Under the pieces are notes generated by a model. That model was not told where the DNA came from. It did not search any database and saw nothing but the letters and a program-made list of their open reading frames with translations. Below are positions 1-7,472 of a stretch of DNA of 64,000 bases, piece after piece. The stretch comes from CAWGAJ01 sp963820545. GTDB taxonomy: Bacteria; Planctomycetota; Planctomycetia; Pirellulales; Thermoguttaceae. The position numbers were made by a program, and so were the translations under genes. How positions within the stretch are numbered: the stretch's first letter is position 1; each line of letters starts with the position of its first letter. Location of the stretch: contig CAWGAJ010000002.1 of assembly GCA_963820545.1 (NCBI GenBank), positions 1,116,001 to 1,180,000 of the forward strand. Reading direction: 5' to 3'.

Positions 1-1
1 C

Positions 2-881
2 ATCCTGCGCTTCTTGCTGCTCGTAGTGCTTTTTTTCCTGCTGGCCTGGCGAATATTACTGAAAAAACATCCTGGCACAAGTGAAAAAAACGGTTTTGGG
101 TCGCCAATTTGTAATTTGCATTATGCAATTTGCAATTCGCCATCAAATTCATCGTCTAGTAATGATGCAGCGGCCTTGGCTCTCAAACGGCTGGGATTGT
201 TCGTAATCGGGTCCATGGCGATCGCGCTGGCTGGGGCCGCGCTCAACTTGCTGGCATATTTTGATCGGGAACTGGCGGCGGCGTGGCTGCGGTATTATTG
301 GTTTCGGCTGGCCGACGTGGCCGTGCCGCTGGGCGTGGCCATCCTGGGATGCTGGTGGATCAAGCGGTCGTGGAATTATCGGCCGGTGCTGGCCGGTTTT
401 GCGGGCGTGTTGGTGGGATTAGCGGTGATCGTTCATTTTGGCTCATTGGTAATCGAGCGCTGCGCCCGGCGCGGCCCGGGCCGATCGGCTGCCCAATCCC
501 CAGGCCTGGCGCGAGGCGTGTATGTGGACGGCCGATGCCCGGCATACTCCCCTTACGGCCCGATTTATCACGCCGCGTTTGTCGCAGACGTTCAAATGGT
601 ACGCCTGCCGCGCCGAGGTGGCCACCTGGAAAGATTTTCCCCAGAACGCCCAAGAAATAGGAGAATGGTGGACGAGAATAAATGACCTTTTTGCCACCGA
701 CGGCAGCGATCCCCTATATCGCTGGCACGAGTCGCTCAACGAATTAGGCGCGCGGCGTCTAAAACAACTGGGCGAAAAATATCAGGCCGATTTTGTTATA
801 ACCGAGACAAGCAATCCGCCCCTGGATTTGGAAGTAATTTATCGGAACGAAAGTTACATCATTTACCGACTGCAAAAGTGA
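2..881 (+). CDS. DUF6798-like membrane protein, 5'-truncated, frameshifted
   Basis: The reading frame is open from the window edge, so the N-terminus lies upstream. The visible part begins with a membrane segment (LRFLLLVVLFFLLAWRILL). Further hydrophobic segments lie near 200-270 and 325-450. The soluble C-terminus (TPRLSQTFKWYACRAEVATW, then EIGEWWTRINDLF) resembles the conserved tail of planctomycete polytopic proteins of the DUF6798 type. Around 465-480 the frame shifts: upstream sequence reads in frame 2, while the conserved tail from about 480 to the stop at 881 reads in frame 3, within a GC-rich stretch. A single-base error would explain it. The segment 105-153 is a 7-bp repeat array translated in frame between membrane segments. 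Function is unknown; the family name is recalled from motif resemblance only. Confidence 0.6.
105..153. repeat. heptad (7-bp period) repeat array inside a coding region
   Basis: Seven consecutive 7-mers can be read: caatttg, taatttg, cattatg, caatttg, caattcg, ccatcaa, attcatc. The array lies inside the membrane protein gene. It adds Asn/His/Cys/Ser-rich residues between two hydrophobic segments. Six units are 42 bp, which preserves the frame. Confidence 0.55.
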
Positions 882-910
882 TCAACGCAGCATAACACCA
901 CTCTCTTTCC

Positions 911-950
911 CTATCCCCTGACCTCTGATCCCTGATCCCTGATTTCTGAT
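911..950. repeat. heptad repeat array abutting a start codon
   Basis: Units are ctatccc, ctgacct, ctgatcc, ctgatcc, ctgattt, then ctgat running directly into the ATG at 951. No Shine-Dalgarno sequence is visible for the downstream gene, because the array occupies the place where it would be. Confidence 0.65.
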
Positions 951-1601
951 ATGAAGGCCGTAGTGTTTGATCTGGATGGTTTGATGTTCAACTCCGAGGA
1001 CGTTTACAGCCTGGTGGGCCATGAAATACTGCGCCGTAGGGGGCGCGAATTTACCACGGATTTGAAAGACCAGATGATGGGCCTTAAGCCGCAGAAAGCC
1101 TTTGAGGTAATGATTCGCCGCTGCGGTTTGTCCGACACCTGGCAACAATTGGCCGAGGAGTCGAACGGGCTGTTTGAAAGCCTCTTGGACGAGCATCTGG
1201 CCCCCATGCCAGGGCTGATGGAGCTGTTGGACGCCTTGGAGGCCGCCGATATTCCCAAGGCCATTGCCACGAGCAGTTCCCGGCAATTGCTCGACGCCTG
1301 TCTGAAGCGGTTTGACATGCATCGGCGGTTTCGTTTCTTTCTGGCCGCCGAAGACGTCGTTCAGGGCAAGCCCCATCCGGAAATCTATCATACCGCCGCT
1401 GCCCGATTTGGTCTTGCGCCGAAAGAGGTGTTGGTTCTGGAGGATAGTCAAAACGGCTGCCTGGCGGCTGCCGCCGCGGGTGCATTTACCGTGGCCGTGC
1501 CCGCCGATCACAGTCGCACTCATGATTTCAGCGCTGCCTCGTTGGTGGTAGAAAGCCTGGCCGATCCGCGTCTGTACGAAGCCTTGGGTTTGAGTAAGTG
1601 A
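951..1601 (+). CDS. HAD-superfamily phosphatase (beta-phosphoglucomutase/GPH-like)
   Basis: This intact 216-residue protein carries all four HAD motifs. Motif I is DLDG with the nucleophile Asp7 and acid/base Asp9; motif II lies in ATSSS (about 106-110); the motif III Lys is in GKPHP (about 140); motif IV is LEDSQNG (about 164-169). A helical cap sits between residues 15 and 80, as in subfamily I enzymes (beta-phosphoglucomutase, phosphoglycolate phosphatase, sugar-phosphate phosphatases). Mg-dependent phosphoryl transfer on a small sugar phosphate is expected from the family. The exact substrate cannot be read from sequence. The ATG directly follows a heptad array, so no ribosome-binding site is visible. 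Confidence 0.9.
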   Translation: MKAVVFDLDGLMFNSEDVYSLVGHEILRRRGREFTTDLKDQMMGLKPQKAFEVMIRRCGLSDTWQQLAEESNGLFESLLDEHLAPMPGLMELLDALEAADIPKAIATSSSRQLLDACLKRFDMHRRFRFFLAAEDVVQGKPHPEIYHTAAARFGLAPKEVLVLEDSQNGCLAAAAAGAFTVAVPADHSRTHDFSAASLVVESLADPRLYEALGLSK

Positions 1602-1702
1602 CGTGTGATGAGTAAGCGGCGGGATCTGGCGGCGATGCTAGCATTTCCATCATGGCCGATTCTTATTAACTGCTTTCGGATAAGAGAAAATTTTTTATCC
1701 AC

Positions 1703-1732
1703 TTGACCATTTTCCGCGGAACGTGTTAGATT
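1703..1732 (+). promoter_or_regulatory. putative sigma70-type promoter for the cytidylyltransferase gene
   Basis: TTGACC at 1703-1708 and TAGATT at 1727-1732 are separated by 18 bp. They lie about 75 bp upstream of a gene with a good AAGGAG ribosome-binding site. This is a pattern match only. Confidence 0.4.
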
Positions 1733-1807
1733 CAAATGGATTTAAAAAACTAGTACCAGCGGTTTTCGAAAGAAGAACAATATTGGACTTGTTCAAGGAG
1801 AAGCTGG

Positions 1808-2563
1808 ATGCTCAAAACCCTTGGAATAGTCCAGGCGTGCTGTCACTCGCGAGAATATCATTGTCGGGCGGCCAGAAAACTGGGAGGCCGCTCGGTGCTG
1901 GAGTGGGTCATCCGCCGGGTGACCGACTCCCTGCGCCTTGACGGCGTGATCGTGCTTACTTGCGATGATGCGGATCATCGTTTTATGCGCACTCTGGTGC
2001 CGCCGGACGTGCCCGTGTTCGTGGGAACCAAGTCCGACTCGTTGGGGCGTTTTTCCCAGGCGCTGGAGCAATATCCCACCTACTCAATAGTTCGCGTGCG
2101 CGGGGACAATCTGTTTATCGATCCAACGTTGATCGATCGGCTGGTGACCACGGCCGATGCACAACGGCACTGCGACTATGTGAGCTATTGTCTGAGGGAT
2201 GGACGCCCGGCCATTCATTCGCCGCTGGGAATTTTTGCCGAGTGGGTCCGCTCGAACGCTTTGCACAAGGCGGCCCGGGCCGCCAAACATGCGGAAGATC
2301 GCGAGCATGTCACGCGATATATTTACTCGCATCCCGACAAATTCAAGATTCGGCTGATTCCCGCCCCGGCGGAAATCGATCGTGAAGACCTGCGTTTGAC
2401 CATCGAAATGGAAGAGGATTGGGATCACGTATTGACGATGTACGAAGCGCTGGGCCCGGAAAGAATGGACTGGCGGCGAATCGCCGATCTGCTTCATCAC
2501 CATCCGGCGCTGCGCAGCCGCATGGCGGCGCTGAATCAGGCCAAGGCCCATGCACAATGGTAG
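1808..2563 (+). CDS. NTP-transferase (SpsF/CMP-KDO synthetase-like cytidylyltransferase)
   Basis: The 251-residue protein begins with a nucleotidyltransferase-A-like fold. GIVQACCHSREY stands where SpsF and NeuA/KdsB proteins have their nucleotide-binding loop, followed by KLGGRSVLEWVIRRV, the usual 'K-x-L-x-G-x-P-L-L' region. RVRGDNLFIDP matches the metal/NTP-binding D region. The C-terminal half (DREDLRLTIEMEEDWDHV) matches the SpsF-type 'R-L-T-v-D-t-eeD' motif with the Asp varied. It probably activates a sugar for a surface polysaccharide. The substrate is unknown, and the N-terminal loop is less canonical than in KdsB. The start is supported by AAGGAG 8 bp upstream. The last 12 codons lie inside an 80-bp direct repeat found again at 6086-6165. 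Confidence 0.7.
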   Translation: MLKTLGIVQACCHSREYHCRAARKLGGRSVLEWVIRRVTDSLRLDGVIVLTCDDADHRFMRTLVPPDVPVFVGTKSDSLGRFSQALEQYPTYSIVRVRGDNLFIDPTLIDRLVTTADAQRHCDYVSYCLRDGRPAIHSPLGIFAEWVRSNALHKAARAAKHAEDREHVTRYIYSHPDKFKIRLIPAPAEIDREDLRLTIEMEEDWDHVLTMYEALGPERMDWRRIADLLHHHPALRSRMAALNQAKAHAQW

Positions 2564-2607
2564 GAGATAGGGAATAGTGGGTGGTGGACAGTGCGAAACC
2601 GCAAGCG
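2528..2607. repeat. 80-bp exact direct repeat, copy 1
   Basis: It covers the last codons of the cytidylyltransferase, its stop codon, and a 4-unit heptad array (gataggg, aatagtg, ggtggtg, gacagtg at 2566-2593). The same 80 bases recur at 6086-6165, on the other side of the TPR gene. Confidence 0.85.
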
Positions 2608-2682
2608 GTATTTATTAAGCTTTCAGCGATTATTAGCCACTTCCAGTCTCCGCCTGACAAATATTCTATAAGATAGGCAACA

Positions 2683-2703
2683 GTCAGGCAAAGCCTGACC
2701 TAC
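2683..2703. repeat. short palindromic repeat (GTCAGGCAAAGCCTGAC family)
   Basis: A 7-bp stem with a 3-base loop is followed by CTACG. On the minus strand the element supplies the stop codon (TAG at 2702-2700) of the TPR gene. Related copies lie at 5941-5963 and 6003-6023. Confidence 0.7.
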
Positions 2704-5700
2704 GGGACTTCGATTTTTTCGGTCGAATCGTCCCCTTCCGGTTTGTCCTCTTCAGTGTTTTCCTTTGGCAGCAGGGCCTCGAGTTCGTCGTCCGGAACAT
2801 TATGTTCGCGTAATTCGACAGCGGCCATGGTGCGCGCGAATTTATCCATGGGAATCCAGTAACCAAGGCACTTTTTCCATAATAAGACAGCGTCGGATTC
2901 TCGGCCGTGAGTGTCAAGATATTTCGCCAGATAGTATGTAAAGATCAACTGTGTGACAGGTTCGGATGTGTTAATGAGTTCCGTTGCGGCTGTTACGTCT
3001 ATTTTGCTCACCTTGTCGGCACGATCATTCGCAAACAGCGAAGCTAACCCGATCATGTCCTTAGACAGATTTGTATCTTGGTTGTTTGCATTGTTTTCCC
3101 CTATTTCAAGAATGGATTTAAGGGTGGCGTCAAACGTCTCGGAGTCGTTTGCCTGATCGGCAGCCGCGAGGAGGAGAAATTTATCCCAGGGACTTTTACT
3201 GCGCCGCAAATATGTAATCGCCTTTTCAGGTTGTTTTTCGAGCAACCAGAAATACCCGGCGCTAAACAGGTCGGTTGCTTCCGGTTGTTCAATATGATCC
3301 AGCGCCGTTTGCCTTGCCGTTTCCACATCGCCTGCGCCGGTGCGTTTGCAAAAGAAGTACCATGTTGTCGCGGAATTGCGATAGCGTAAGGCGGCTGCTT
3401 TATGTAGTTCTTCGGCTTTTTTCCAGTCCTGGAGCGCTTCATAACAATTGGCCAGGCAGCGCAATCCCCAGGCGGAATATGTCTCGGCGGCACGTTCGGC
3501 ATAAGGAAGCGCCTTGTGCCACTTGCGGTCAGACATATAGTGATAGGCGATTTTCTCGCAAAATTTTCCATGTGTCAGGTGGTAGTCGGGATGTTTGAGA
3601 TATTCCTCCAGAGTTGCGACGTATTTCTTTTTATCGCCTTTTTCATAATACATATTCGCCAACATTTCGAATGAATCTTTATCCGGCGAAACGCTGATGG
3701 CGGTTTTCAAGCAGCGTATCGAATCCTCGATATGATTATCTTTGTAATATCGCTGGGCAATTGACCGCATCAATCCCGGATGCGAGGCGGCGATTTCTTC
3801 CCATTTTTGCAGTTCTTTACTCGCGTAATCCCAATCGTTCTCAATTAAAAGCGATCCCGCGAATGGGGACCCAGGGCTAATATCGTTGATACTATGAGCA
3901 TAGGACTTATAGATTTCCGGCTGTATCTTTTCCGATCGTGTACGACAGACTAAACTTCTTATCAGATCGTCGTTTGTGCAGTCTACGTGTGTGGTAGCGG
4001 TATATACCAATTTTTGCACCAGTTCAAATGCCGACCTCTTAAACTCTTCAAACAACGGGAAAGATTGAAGCATCACCCCGTCCATTTGAATTGACTGTAC
4101 TTTTTCCACCGCTTTGTTTTTGACATTATCATCCCAAGAATATATGTCCAAATAATCTCCATAAGGATGGTCGGCGTATAAGGGCTTGAATTCTTTTAGA
4201 GTATCATCCGGTGCGATACCAAGCATTTTCGCTTCGAAATAGATTCTCCGCCAAGCCTGGACAAAAGATAGTTCGCGAATCAGCAGGCCCAGCGTTGCCC
4301 AGGACGGTTCTCCGTTATCGGCAATCGCGGCACTCTGGTTGGTGGTTGTTTGCTCGACTTTTGTCGTCTTGCCGGCGGTGAAAAGCGCGGCGATTAATTC
4401 GCGGCGCACCAAAAATTCACCGGCCGGATTGTTGCCGCGCGGACCAAATAGTTTGTCCAATAACCTGTCACCGGAACTCCTCTTTCTAATGATTTTCGCC
4501 ACATCTTCAGGCATCCCGGGTATTTTAGCCAAACGCTGATATGCTCTATCACGAAATACTTGCAGGCTGACCGTGGTGCCGGGATGGCCGACGATGACGC
4601 CGCCAAATCGACACACAACATTATAGAGCCGATAACATTCGGGCGATTTTTCCAGGATTTCCAGGGCCTTGGCAACGATCAAGTCGCCGTTCATGGCGAG
4701 TTCGTTTGCCGTGGACTGCAATAAGCCCGTCAATTCCGCGTTTTCCGCGTGATCCCAGTCGGGATTGAGAGATTTGGTGTCGTACCGGCAAAAGGCATTG
4801 ACAATATCCACCCAAGCCGGTTTTGCATAAGCGTCGGTCTCTTTTTCCGTGGCTGAGCTTTGTGCCTCTTTCTCTGCGTCTTCCAGATCGTTTAAGGCCC
4901 ATTTTTGCAGGCCTGAGAGCGCGAAGGCATAGGCCCTGTGCCACTTGGCCCAGCGCGGATGCGTTCCTTGGGCCACCATGCGTTGTGCGTAGAGCATTGA
5001 ACGGGCATAAAACACTTTGAAGGCCGGATGCCAATTGTACTCGGTTAGATGGCCCAGGTTTGCGTAACCGCGCACCAAGGCACCTTGAAGGGCGGGCGAT
5101 TCGCCCTGGGTAAGTATTAACTCGTGCAACTGCCTGACCGCGGAGAATTGCGAAATGAAATTCATCTCGCCGAGGAGTTTTTCGATCTCCGCCGGGAGCT
5201 TCGCGTCAGATGGATTTTTTTGGGGCGAGATTACGTATCCGCATTTTTGCAGCGTGGTTAAAAACTTTCCTCGCGATAACTCTTCCACTTTAACGACTAA
5301 TTCTTTGTATCCCGACTTTCCATCCAATCGCAATTCTAGAATGGCGGCCCTTTTCCTGGCGGGTGAAAAGCCCAGGGAGAGCTCGATGAAATTCGGTTGG
5401 CCGGATAGGCAATTCAAGGCGAAAGGTTCGATGGGGCCGTCTTCCGGCATGGCGTCGCCCAGCCAGGCGTCGCGAGTTATCAGCCCAGCTTCATCTCGGG
5501 CCGAGAGCAAAAAGGCCTGTCGAACAAGTTCCTGTGCCAACAATCCTTGAAAGCCGATTTCTCCAAGCTGCATGTTCCATTGAGATGGCTTGTCAAGATA
5601 TACTATTTTCTTTGTCGGCAACGGCGGCAAATTAATCAGTTGAGCTTCTGACAGACTTGTGGGAGAAGTTGTTTTGAGAAATTTTTTTTCGAATAAGAAT

Positions 5701-5768
5701 ACGATTGCTAAAACCAAGGCCAAAGCAAGAAGAATTATCAGCCTTTTTCGACCGGCTAGATTTTTCAT
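2700..5768 (-). CDS. large TPR-repeat protein with N-terminal membrane anchor
   Basis: The start is taken as the ATG at 5768; an in-frame TTG two codons upstream is the alternative. The product is about 1,022 residues. It opens with a positively charged stretch (MKNLAGRKR) and one membrane segment (LIILLALALVLAIVFLF), so it is probably anchored with the bulk outside the cytoplasm. The body is helical, and the second half has clear tetratricopeptide-like repeats (for example HPGLMRSIAQRYYKDNHIED, SVSPDKDSFEMLANMYYEKG, WGLRCLANCYEALQDWKKAE). The C-terminus is acidic (DKPEGDDSTEKIEVP). TPRs mediate protein contacts; no enzymatic domain is recognisable. It stands alone between opposing genes and is bracketed by 80-bp direct repeats, which suggests the segment arrived by rearrangement. 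Confidence 0.75.
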   Translation of the reverse strand: MKNLAGRKRLIILLALALVLAIVFLFEKKFLKTTSPTSLSEAQLINLPPLPTKKIVYLDKPSQWNMQLGEIGFQGLLAQELVRQAFLLSARDEAGLITRDAWLGDAMPEDGPIEPFALNCLSGQPNFIELSLGFSPARKRAAILELRLDGKSGYKELVVKVEELSRGKFLTTLQKCGYVISPQKNPSDAKLPAEIEKLLGEMNFISQFSAVRQLHELILTQGESPALQGALVRGYANLGHLTEYNWHPAFKVFYARSMLYAQRMVAQGTHPRWAKWHRAYAFALSGLQKWALNDLEDAEKEAQSSATEKETDAYAKPAWVDIVNAFCRYDTKSLNPDWDHAENAELTGLLQSTANELAMNGDLIVAKALEILEKSPECYRLYNVVCRFGGVIVGHPGTTVSLQVFRDRAYQRLAKIPGMPEDVAKIIRKRSSGDRLLDKLFGPRGNNPAGEFLVRRELIAALFTAGKTTKVEQTTTNQSAAIADNGEPSWATLGLLIRELSFVQAWRRIYFEAKMLGIAPDDTLKEFKPLYADHPYGDYLDIYSWDDNVKNKAVEKVQSIQMDGVMLQSFPLFEEFKRSAFELVQKLVYTATTHVDCTNDDLIRSLVCRTRSEKIQPEIYKSYAHSINDISPGSPFAGSLLIENDWDYASKELQKWEEIAASHPGLMRSIAQRYYKDNHIEDSIRCLKTAISVSPDKDSFEMLANMYYEKGDKKKYVATLEEYLKHPDYHLTHGKFCEKIAYHYMSDRKWHKALPYAERAAETYSAWGLRCLANCYEALQDWKKAEELHKAAALRYRNSATTWYFFCKRTGAGDVETARQTALDHIEQPEATDLFSAGYFWLLEKQPEKAITYLRRSKSPWDKFLLLAAADQANDSETFDATLKSILEIGENNANNQDTNLSKDMIGLASLFANDRADKVSKIDVTAATELINTSEPVTQLIFTYYLAKYLDTHGRESDAVLLWKKCLGYWIPMDKFARTMAAVELREHNVPDDELEALLPKENTEEDKPEGDDSTEKIEVP

Positions 5769-5940
5769 GGCCAATGCTACCCGAAAAAGAATTATTCAAA
5801 CAAGACGTCCGCTCTTCAGAGTTGCATATCTATCCTATTTTTTTCCTCTGTGGATATCAAGTAGAGCGGTAGTATGTTTTATAACCAATATTTAAAACAG
5901 CATTTCTTGCCAGATGAGAAAGTCTGTAACATAGTCATCA

Positions 5941-6023
5941 GTCAGACAAAGCCTGACCTACGGTACTCCGCCTGACAGAATTATGGGATGAACATTGTAT
6001 TAGTCAGGCAAAGCCTGACCTAC
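5941..6023. repeat. two short palindromic repeats (GTCAGGCAAAGCCTGAC family)
   Basis: Copies at 5941-5963 (GTCAGACAAAGCCTGAC) and 6003-6023 (GTCAGGCAAAGCCTGAC), both followed by CTAC. The intervening CTCCGCCTGACA motif also occurs next to the copy at 2683, so the repeat unit is larger than the hairpin alone. Confidence 0.65.
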
Positions 6024-6085
6024 CAGACTAGCGTTCACCACGATGCCCATCACTTCGTTCTGGACGTGCCACCCGCCGCACGGCT

Positions 6086-6165
6086 GCGCTGAATCAGGCC
6101 AAGGCCCATGCACAATGGTAGGAGATAGGGAATAGTGGGTGGTGGACAGTGCGAAACCGCAAGCG
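6086..6165. repeat. 80-bp exact direct repeat, copy 2
   Basis: Identical by eye to 2528-2607, including the 3' codons of the cytidylyltransferase, although no such gene precedes it here. It marks a duplication that brackets the TPR gene. Homology stops abruptly at both ends. Confidence 0.85.
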
Positions 6166-6234
6166 ATTTCGGTTCAAATGAAACTCCTAACCGCGACCAA
6201 TGGTCGCGGCTTTACAACATCCACCCGAAAGCAA

Positions 6235-6990
6235 TTACTCGTTATCTTTCCAACTCACCGGCAATATAATTGCTTTGGCCAGGCGGGCGAGGTATTCGCG
6301 GCGGGGGATTTCGATGGCTCCGAAGCGCACCGTGTGCGGCGTTAATTGCTGAATGTCCAAGAGCACGTAGCCTCGTTGGCGCAAGTGCTCCACCAAATAG
6401 ACCAAGGCCACTTTCGAGGCATCTCTGACGCGATAGAACATCGATTCGGCGGCAAACAGTCCGCCCAGCGCCACGCCATAGACGCCGCCGGCCAATTTCG
6501 GCCCAAAGGGGACAGTCCCATTTTCGCCGACCATCGCTGCGCGACGGTGCCTGCGAAAATCGGGACAGTCCCCCAATTTCTCCTCGTGCCAGACCTCAAC
6601 ACTATGCGCATGAGCTAACCGATGCAGCCGGATATACGCGGCGATCATTTTTTTTGTGAGCCAGGTTTGACCAGCGCGTGCGCCGGCCGTGGCGCAGCCG
6701 TGGATTACGCCGGAAAAATCGCGGTCCAGGCTGACTGTAAACTTACCGCTTTTGCAGGTGCGCCGCAGGCGCCGGGAGACGTGAAAGCGATCCAGTTCAA
6801 TGATTGCCCGCGGGTCGGGCGACCACCAGGCCACCGGCCAATCGATATCGCCTACGGGCCAGGGAAAAATCCCGTGGCTGTAGGCGTCCAGGAGCCACGG
6901 GGGCGTCAATTTTCCCCCGAAGCCAATCAATCCGTCCGCGTCGGCATCCTCGGCGGGCGGAAAAAATCGCGAGGGAGGCAGTAGTGACAT
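6235..6990 (-). CDS. aat: leucyl/phenylalanyl-tRNA--protein transferase
   Basis: This cytoplasmic enzyme transfers Leu or Phe from aminoacyl-tRNA to the N-terminus of proteins with basic N-terminal residues, marking them for ClpS/ClpAP degradation (N-end rule). The 251-residue product has the family signature regions: FPPAEDADADGLIGFGGKL near the N-terminus, DAYSHGIFPWP, AWWSPDPRAII, GVYGVALGGLFAAESMFYR, LLDIQQLTPHTVRFGA and IPRREYLARLAKA. Typical Aat proteins are about 200-240 residues. The extra length here comes largely from residues 139-161 (beginning LGDCPDF, ending GTVPFG), which are encoded by a 67-bp palindromic repeat inserted in frame between the usual SVEVW and GGVYGVALG motifs. 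The gene is otherwise intact. Confidence 0.93.
   Translation of the reverse strand: MSLLPPSRFFPPAEDADADGLIGFGGKLTPPWLLDAYSHGIFPWPVGDIDWPVAWWSPDPRAIIELDRFHVSRRLRRTCKSGKFTVSLDRDFSGVIHGCATAGARAGQTWLTKKMIAAYIRLHRLAHAHSVEVWHEEKLGDCPDFRRHRRAAMVGENGTVPFGPKLAGGVYGVALGGLFAAESMFYRVRDASKVALVYLVEHLRQRGYVLLDIQQLTPHTVRFGAIEIPRREYLARLAKAIILPVSWKDNE
6508..6574. repeat. in-frame palindromic element inside aat
   Basis: The ends are near-perfect inverted repeats (GGGGACAGTCCCATTTTCGC and GCGAAAATCGGGACAGTCCC), and each contains the smaller palindrome GGGACAGTCCC. The centre has a nested ACCATCGC/GCGACGGT hairpin. The same arms occur in frame inside leuS at 24016-24059. Confidence 0.85.
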
Positions 6991-7472
6991 AAAAATCCAG
7001 AATGTAGAATGATCAGCAAATTATCATCGGCGGTAAAAAGTATAACAAAATCCTCCTTTAATTCCTTAGACCTCAGCTAATGCCGGCCGCTCGCCTAGAG
7101 ACTTAATTTCGCGACATTTTAGCGGCGTTCTTTCAAGCCCTCGCTATTTGCCCCAAATTACCAAGTCCAGGCAATTTTCTTTCTGTTAATCGAGGTTTAA
7201 TGCAATATTCATCTTGCTGGAATGCAAGAGTTTAGGTATTTCTACGCGACCCGGTAAGAAACTTTTACGCCCGGGATACGTAGGGGTATATATAGTCCGT
7301 CTTGGTTGCGGAATTCCAATCAGACGTATTGTCTGGATTTTCCGCTATCGAGACGCCGGGGAATGACGGCGGAATCTGGAGTTTGAAATAAGTCAGGTTC
7401 TTCTGGAACTCTTCGAATAAATTCTTGTCTTGCCGTTACGAGATTTGCTAACCAAAGCGGAAAGGGCCAGGG
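6991..7472. other. intergenic region upstream of bamA
   Basis: A core remnant of the 105-bp element (GCCGGCCGCTCGCCTAGA) is present at 7083-7100. Otherwise no gene, hairpin terminator or convincing promoter could be assigned. The bamA transcription start presumably lies here. Confidence 0.5.

Larger units (their letters stand above)
5775..6234. other. intergenic region with repeat remnants
   Basis: This is the upstream region of the TPR gene and the downstream region of aat. It holds two GTCAGGC-type palindromes, copy 2 of the 80-bp direct repeat, and a GCGACC/GGTCGC hairpin (about 6192-6208). No gene could be supported. Confidence 0.6.

Noticed and set aside
5883..6023. Transposase remnant between TPR gene and aat
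   Set aside because: No reading frame with transposase motifs; the structure comes from short palindromes.
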